Positions 5,375 through 9,541 of a stretch of 9,541 nt of DNA are shown piece by piece. Source of the DNA: Elusimicrobiota bacterium (GTDB lineage: Bacteria; Ratteibacteria; UBA8468; B48-G9; JAFGKM01); NCBI GenBank assembly GCA_012515635.1, contig JAAYXZ010000092.1, forward strand, positions 1 to 9,541, given 5' to 3'. Made by a program: the position numbers and the translations under genes. Below the pieces are notes generated by a model, which worked only from the letters and a program-made list of their open reading frames with translations, made no database searches and was not told the DNA's origin. How positions within the stretch are numbered: position 1 is the first letter of the stretch; each line of letters starts with the position of its first letter.

Positions 5375-7365
5375 TTGACTATACAAAATATAGAATAAAA
5401 CCGGAGCAGGAGATTAGGGATATCCTTTTCGGGATGGATAGTGTTGTTCTTCTTTGGTGTAAGAAATGTTTCTCCGAATTCACTGAGGAGGCAATAGATG
5501 AGTGTAAGCGGGTTATAGAGATAGCGGAAGAATTGAATATAAAGGTTATAGAATGCAAGGGAATAGATTTTTTATGCAATAACTACCATACTGAGAGAGC
5601 CCTTAAATCTGTTCCAGATAAAGGGTGTATAGGTGTTATCTCTTGTGGAATCGGCATTCAGTATGTAAGTGGTTTTTTCAACGGGCAAGTGAAGATACTT
5701 GCTCTTGCGGATTCCATTCCACAGAGTGGAAATGCCACCTCTGTCGAGGGTTATCACGGTATTGCGTTGGGCGTGGAAAAATGCGCCGCTTGCGGGCAGT
5801 GTTATCTGGAGAAGACAGGGGGTATTTGTCCTGTGGTGGACTGCGCTAAATCTCTTTTAAATGGTCCGTGCGGCGGAGCGGATAAAGATGGAAAGTGTGA
5901 AGTGAACAGAGAACTTCCATGTGCGTGGATAGAGATATATAAACGGCTGAAAAGACAAGGGAGAGCCATAGGGGAAAAGGTTGATATAAACGATTATAAT
6001 GTTTTCCCTGTTGGAGAAAAGGGAGAATACAGCAAAGCAAATCAAGAGAAGCGGAGGGTCGGTTTTTATGGCGGGGTCTATCCCCTCGAGAAGAAAGAAG
6101 AGACCGACACCATTCCAATTAAGGTCTTCCCTGCCCCTGATAAATTAACAGTGTTTCTTTCGCAACATATAGGGACACCTGCTGTGCCGTTGGTTAAAAA
6201 GGGTGATTTGGTAAAAAAAGGAGAAAAGATAGGGGAAGCCGAAGGGTTTTTCTCCTCAACGATTCATTCTCCTATAAGCGGTAAAGTAATAGCGATAGAG
6301 GATAGAACACATCCTGTTTCTCAAACACCGCAAAAATCTGTGATTATTGAAAATGATGGGTTAGAGATACTGGACAGTTCGGTGGAACCCTTAACTGATT
6401 GGCAGGGATTATCAAAAGAGGATTTATTGAAGAGAATAAGCGAAAAAGGCATTATAGGGCTTGGCGGGGCTATGTGCCCGTCATCTGTGAAGTTAAATCC
6501 GCCAAAATCAGTGGATACCCTTGTTGTAAATGGGTGCGAAAGCGAACCATATTTTAATGCTGATAACCGCCTGATGACAGAAATGCCTGATAGTATTATG
6601 AAAGGGATAGAGATTGTTAAAAAAGTGTTAGGCGTTACTGATATTATATTTGCTATAGAGGACAACAAAAGCGAGGCGCTTGAATCTGTGGAAACCGCGG
6701 CAAAAAAATATCAGGGAATAAGAGTGGAGGCATTAAAGACAAAATACCCGCAGGGGGCAGAGCGGATGCTTATAAAAAAAACCACGGGGAGAGAAGTGCC
6801 GGAGGCAGGGCTGCCTTTTGATGTTGGCATTGTTGTCTTTAATGTGGGGACTCTTTATGCTATTTACCGCGCAGTGTATGAAGGAATGCCCCTTATAGAG
6901 CGAGTGGTTACAGTGGCAGGGGAAAACGCCATATCTGCAGGGAATTTCATTGTAAAGGTTGGCACACCGTTTTCAGATATACTTAAGCATTGTTTTGGTA
7001 TCAATGAAGTACAGCCGAAGTATGAACTGAGAATGGGCGGACCTATGATGGGTTTTTTACAAAAAGATATTGATTCTGCGGTTATAAAAGGGACGGGGGG
7101 GATTTTAATGCTTCAAAAACCGCCAGTTGATATATCCGAAGAAAATATCTGTATAAGATGCGGCAGGTGTGTTGATGTGTGTCCTATGGAACTTTTGCCG
7201 TATTATTATGTCTATTACGGGCAGAAAAAACTTTGGAATGAAATGTCTGAATACAGAGTGAATAGTTGTATTGAATGCGGATGTTGCCAATATGTATGTT
7301 CCTCTAAGATAGATATAGTTTCTCTGGTGAAGAAAGGCAAAAAAAGTGTTAATAACAAAAGTTAA
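5356..7365 (+). CDS. MetV-RnfC2 fusion: Fe-S/NADH-oxidising subunit of methylene-THF reductase
   Basis: This 669-residue protein has two modules. Residues 1 to about 217 are a MetV-type domain (methylene-THF reductase C-terminal family): CKKC at 35-38, SCGIGIQYV around C97, then the Cys-rich block C143-AAC146-GQC149, ICPVVDC (158, 163), NGPCGG (C172), KCEV (C181) and C189. A linker of about 17 residues leads to an RnfC-like module from about 235: GFYGGVYP, the sandwich domain QHIGTPAVPLVKKGD, the glycine-rich loop GLGGAMCP (368-375), NGCESEP (392-398), KYPQGAER and GGPMMG. Two 4Fe-4S sites follow at C599/602/605/609 and C638/641/644/648. By analogy with the A. woodii MetF-MetV-RnfC2 complex, the RnfC part should oxidise NADH and pass electrons to MetF. 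No internal Met near the junction suggests separate translation of the RnfC part. The ATG has AAGGG at 5344-5348, 7 nt upstream. Confidence 0.88.
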   Translation: MEKKTVIDYTKYRIKPEQEIRDILFGMDSVVLLWCKKCFSEFTEEAIDECKRVIEIAEELNIKVIECKGIDFLCNNYHTERALKSVPDKGCIGVISCGIGIQYVSGFFNGQVKILALADSIPQSGNATSVEGYHGIALGVEKCAACGQCYLEKTGGICPVVDCAKSLLNGPCGGADKDGKCEVNRELPCAWIEIYKRLKRQGRAIGEKVDINDYNVFPVGEKGEYSKANQEKRRVGFYGGVYPLEKKEETDTIPIKVFPAPDKLTVFLSQHIGTPAVPLVKKGDLVKKGEKIGEAEGFFSSTIHSPISGKVIAIEDRTHPVSQTPQKSVIIENDGLEILDSSVEPLTDWQGLSKEDLLKRISEKGIIGLGGAMCPSSVKLNPPKSVDTLVVNGCESEPYFNADNRLMTEMPDSIMKGIEIVKKVLGVTDIIFAIEDNKSEALESVETAAKKYQGIRVEALKTKYPQGAERMLIKKTTGREVPEAGLPFDVGIVVFNVGTLYAIYRAVYEGMPLIERVVTVAGENAISAGNFIVKVGTPFSDILKHCFGINEVQPKYELRMGGPMMGFLQKDIDSAVIKGTGGILMLQKPPVDISEENICIRCGRCVDVCPMELLPYYYVYYGQKKLWNEMSEYRVNSCIECGCCQYVCSSKIDIVSLVKKGKKSVNNKS

Positions 7366-7975
7366 AGAAAGAGAAAAAATTATTGCGGCGCTGAGAAACA
7401 AAAATATATTTGTGTTTAAGTGTTTCGGCTGTAAGGAAGTTTATTTCCCTGAGGAAGAGATTGACTCTTTATTGGAAGAGGCAGGAGTTAAAAATAGGGT
7501 GGCGCGGGTTGATTATCTTTGCAGGGAAGAGTTTGCTGAAAAATATTATAAAAAATATGAAAATATACTAAAAGATGCAGAAGCAGTTATTGTTTTTTCC
7601 TGTGGCGTAGGTATTCAGGTATTAGCAAAAATTTTACCCGATATACCGGTAATTCCTGCCTGTGACACACATTACATAAACGGTTTTCAGGGTCTAACAG
7701 CACAAGATGCGGATTGCCAACAATGCGGGGAGTGCTGGTTAAATATTACAGGAGGAATTTGCCCTATTACCTCATGCTCCAAAGGACTTCTCAATGGTCC
7801 GTGCGGCGGAGCAAAGGAAGGTAAGTGCGAGGTGGATAAGAATATGGATTGCGGATGGGTTCTTATATCTGAGCGTTTAAAATTACTCAAAGAAGAAGGC
7901 GCTTTACATAAAAAATCTACTAATATAAGGGATTATAGATTAATTATAGAGGGTGGCAAAAGGAGTGAAGAATGA
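7346..7975 (+). CDS. metV: MetV, Fe-S subunit of methylene-THF reductase
   Basis: This 209-residue stand-alone MetV is the small cysteine-rich partner of MetF that carries electrons to the flavin. Its cysteines line up with the N-terminal domain of the upstream fusion: C26/C29, FSCGVGIQV with C86, then C124-QQC127-GEC130, ICPITSC (139, 144), NGPCGG (C153), KCEV (C161) and C169. It also has C106, where the fusion has Ala. The start is GTG at 7346, with AGG at 7335-7337, 8 nt upstream. It lies inside the last codons of the fusion gene (20-nt overlap), and the family-like sequence begins a few residues later. The 3' end overlaps metF by 4 nt (ATGA), suggesting that MetV and MetF are made in similar amounts. 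The family assignment is firm; the electron path is inferred from characterised acetogen enzymes. Confidence 0.9.
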   Translation: MLITKVKEREKIIAALRNKNIFVFKCFGCKEVYFPEEEIDSLLEEAGVKNRVARVDYLCREEFAEKYYKKYENILKDAEAVIVFSCGVGIQVLAKILPDIPVIPACDTHYINGFQGLTAQDADCQQCGECWLNITGGICPITSCSKGLLNGPCGGAKEGKCEVDKNMDCGWVLISERLKLLKEEGALHKKSTNIRDYRLIIEGGKRSEE

Positions 7976-8844
7976 ATTTTGAAGAAAAACTTAAAAGCGG
8001 AAAAATGGTTATTACAAGCGAGATAGGTCCGCCGAAGGGAACAAATATAATGCCTCACATAAAAGAGGCGGAGGGTATTAAAGACAAGGTGGATGCTTTC
8101 AATGTTACGGATTTGCAAAGTTCTGTGATGCATCTTGGTTCTCTTGCCACATCACGTCTTCTTGCGGAAAGGGGACTGGAGCCCGTTTTTCAGATAACCT
8201 GTAGGGACAGAAACCGCCTTGCTTTGCAGTCAGACCTTTTAAGCGCATCCGTTCTGGGTATAAGAAATGTGCTTGTTATTACGGGGGACCACACGGTTTT
8301 AGGAGACCACCCCCAAGCAAAGCCGGTCTTTGACCTTGATTCAGTTTCGTTGCTTAAGGTTGCTTCTGGTCTAATGAAAGGCAAAGATATGGTGGGGAAT
8401 GAACTGGATGGTATTCCTGAGTTTTTTCTTGGGGCTGTAGTGAACCCAGGGTATGAACCACAGGAATTGCAGATTATGAAAATGGAGCAGAAGATTGAGG
8501 CAGGAGCAAGATTTTTTCAAACGCAGGCAGTATATGACCTAACCTCTTTTGAGAGTTTTATGAAGCGGGTTTTACCGTTTGGAGCGCCTGTTTTAGGAGG
8601 GATAGTTCTTTTGAAGTCCGCAGGTATGGCTAAGTTTATGAATAAGAATGTAGCAGGAGTAAATATCCCTGATAAATACATAAATATGATGGCTGCTGCG
8701 GATAAAAAGGACAGACCAAAGGTCAGTATTAGTATTGCCGCTGAATTGATAAAGGGTATGAAAACCCTTTGCTCGGGTATTCATATAATGTCGCTGGGTT
8801 GGGAGAAATATATTCCTGATGTCTTGGAGGCATCAGGGTTTTAA
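7972..8844 (+). CDS. metF: Methylene-THF reductase catalytic subunit MetF
   Basis: This 290-residue MetF has a flavin TIM-barrel fold and interconverts 5,10-methylene-THF and 5-methyl-THF in the cytoplasm. The catalytic acid is expected to be E17 in the SEIGPPKG motif. Other family marks are NVTDLQSS, D106 in VITGDH (folate contact), the GAVVNPGYEP flavin region and the FFQTQAVYD strand with Q183. It has the length of bacterial catalytic-domain MetF, without the C-terminal regulatory domain of eukaryotic MTHFR. The ATG at 7972 has a good AGGAG site at 7961-7965, 6 nt upstream. The adjacent metV and metV-rnfC2 genes place it in the multi-subunit, acetogen-type reductase group, not the stand-alone NADH-dependent MetF of E. 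coli. The TAA stop is followed by a 50-nt gap to fhs. Confidence 0.95.
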   Translation: MNFEEKLKSGKMVITSEIGPPKGTNIMPHIKEAEGIKDKVDAFNVTDLQSSVMHLGSLATSRLLAERGLEPVFQITCRDRNRLALQSDLLSASVLGIRNVLVITGDHTVLGDHPQAKPVFDLDSVSLLKVASGLMKGKDMVGNELDGIPEFFLGAVVNPGYEPQELQIMKMEQKIEAGARFFQTQAVYDLTSFESFMKRVLPFGAPVLGGIVLLKSAGMAKFMNKNVAGVNIPDKYINMMAAADKKDRPKVSISIAAELIKGMKTLCSGIHIMSLGWEKYIPDVLEASGF

Positions 8845-8881
8845 ATAATAAAAACATCTCTAAAGACATAAAGAAAAAATT

Positions 8882-8888
8882 AAGGAGA
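8882..8888 (+). promoter_or_regulatory. Strong Shine-Dalgarno of fhs
   Basis: AAGGAGA sits 6 nt before the ATG at 8895 (7 nt from its AAGGAG core) and is among the best-matched ribosome binding sites in the window. It fixes the fhs start and fits fhs being translated independently, unlike the overlapping genes before it. The 50-nt gap holding it is A-rich, with no clear terminator or promoter. Confidence 0.7.
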
Positions 8889-8894
8889 TAAAAG

Positions 8895-9541
8895 ATGAAT
8901 AGTGATCTTGAAATTGCGCAAAAGTCAAAAATTTTGCCGATAACTGAGATAGCAGAGAAATTTTGTATTGATAGTAAGTTCCTTGAACTTTACGGAAACT
9001 ATAAAGCAAAGGTTTCAAATGATATTTTGGATAGCATAAAGGATAATAGAACAGGGAAATATATCAATGTGACTGCAATTACTCCCACACCTTTCGGGGA
9101 AGGTAAGACCGTAACAACTATAGGGCTATCACAGGCATTGGGCAAACTGGGTAAAAAAGTTTTTTCCTGTATAAGACAGCCGTCTCTTGGTCCTGTCTTT
9201 GGGATTAAGGGTGGTGCCGCAGGCGGCGGATATTCACAGGTTATACCGATGGAGGATTTTAATCTTCATCTTACAGGGGATTTTCATGCCGTAGGAGTAG
9301 CGCACAATCTGCTTTCTGCTTTTATAGATAACACCCTTTGTAAAAAAAATCCGCTTGACATAAACCCTGATTCCATCACTTGGCGGAGAGTATTGGATGT
9401 ATCCGATAGGGCGTTAAGGCGTATTATTACAGGGGTTGAGGGCAAGGATAACTGTATCTCCAGAGAAACCGGGTTTGATATAACAGCGGCATCGGAGGTA
9501 ATGGCAATCCTTGCGCTTACCAGCGGGCTAATGGATTTGAG
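8895..9541 (+). CDS. fhs: Formate-tetrahydrofolate ligase (5' part, cut by window edge)
   Basis: The first 215 codons of an Fhs gene are present and the reading frame is open to the right edge; the full protein is usually about 550-560 residues. Fhs joins formate to THF with ATP, giving 10-formyl-THF, the entry step of the methyl branch. The nucleotide loop is TPFGEGKT (65-72). RQPSLGPVFGIKGGAAGGGY (94-113) is the strongly conserved Fhs block, with R94 at the position implicated in formyl-phosphate binding in the Moorella enzyme. PMEDFNLHLTGD, HNLLSA, TWRRVLD and RETGFDITAASEVMA also match the family. It closes the set of genes needed to go from formate to methyl-THF. In A. woodii, as I recall, fhs heads the equivalent cluster, whereas here it is downstream. 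The missing two-thirds prevents any statement on integrity. Confidence 0.95.
   Translation, partial: MNSDLEIAQKSKILPITEIAEKFCIDSKFLELYGNYKAKVSNDILDSIKDNRTGKYINVTAITPTPFGEGKTVTTIGLSQALGKLGKKVFSCIRQPSLGPVFGIKGGAAGGGYSQVIPMEDFNLHLTGDFHAVGVAHNLLSAFIDNTLCKKNPLDINPDSITWRRVLDVSDRALRRIITGVEGKDNCISRETGFDITAASEVMAILALTSGLMDL

Overview
The window is a gene-dense, AT-rich stretch of a bacterial genome with every recognisable gene on the + strand. A GspC-like type II secretion protein suggests a diderm (two-membrane) cell. A near-complete set of methyl-branch Wood-Ljungdahl genes suggests an anaerobe that makes or uses methyl-tetrahydrofolate, such as an acetogen or an uncultured candidate-phylum bacterium. 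Codon use leans to ATA (Ile) and AGA/AGG (Arg). I cannot name the taxon from the sequence.

Region 1 (59-2227) holds a GspC-like secretin-partner protein, an AmrS-type radical SAM protein and CutA. A TATAAT box lies 7 nt before the first start codon, and a hairpin with a T-run (2281-2308) probably ends the unit. The three genes have no obvious shared pathway.

Region 2 (about 2357 to the right edge) reads as one operon: rhaB (rhamnulokinase), fchA, folD, a metV-rnfC2 fusion, a second metV, metF, and the 5' part of fhs. From rhaB to metF every junction overlaps, by 1 to 20 nt; fhs follows after 50 nt with its own strong ribosome binding site.

Together Fhs, FchA, FolD and the MetV/MetF/RnfC2 proteins cover all steps from formate + THF to 5-methyl-THF. 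The order fchA-folD-rnfC2-metV-metF matches, from memory, the methyl-branch cluster of Acetobacterium woodii, whose methylene-THF reductase is an NADH-oxidising MetF-MetV-RnfC2 complex.

Three points stand out. (i) FolD has Gln where the family has its catalytic cyclohydrolase Lys, which fits the adjacent fchA having taken over that step. (ii) The RnfC2 subunit carries a complete MetV domain at its N-terminus, in addition to the free MetV. (iii) A sugar kinase is translationally coupled to the front of the one-carbon operon, and its start codon looks leaderless.
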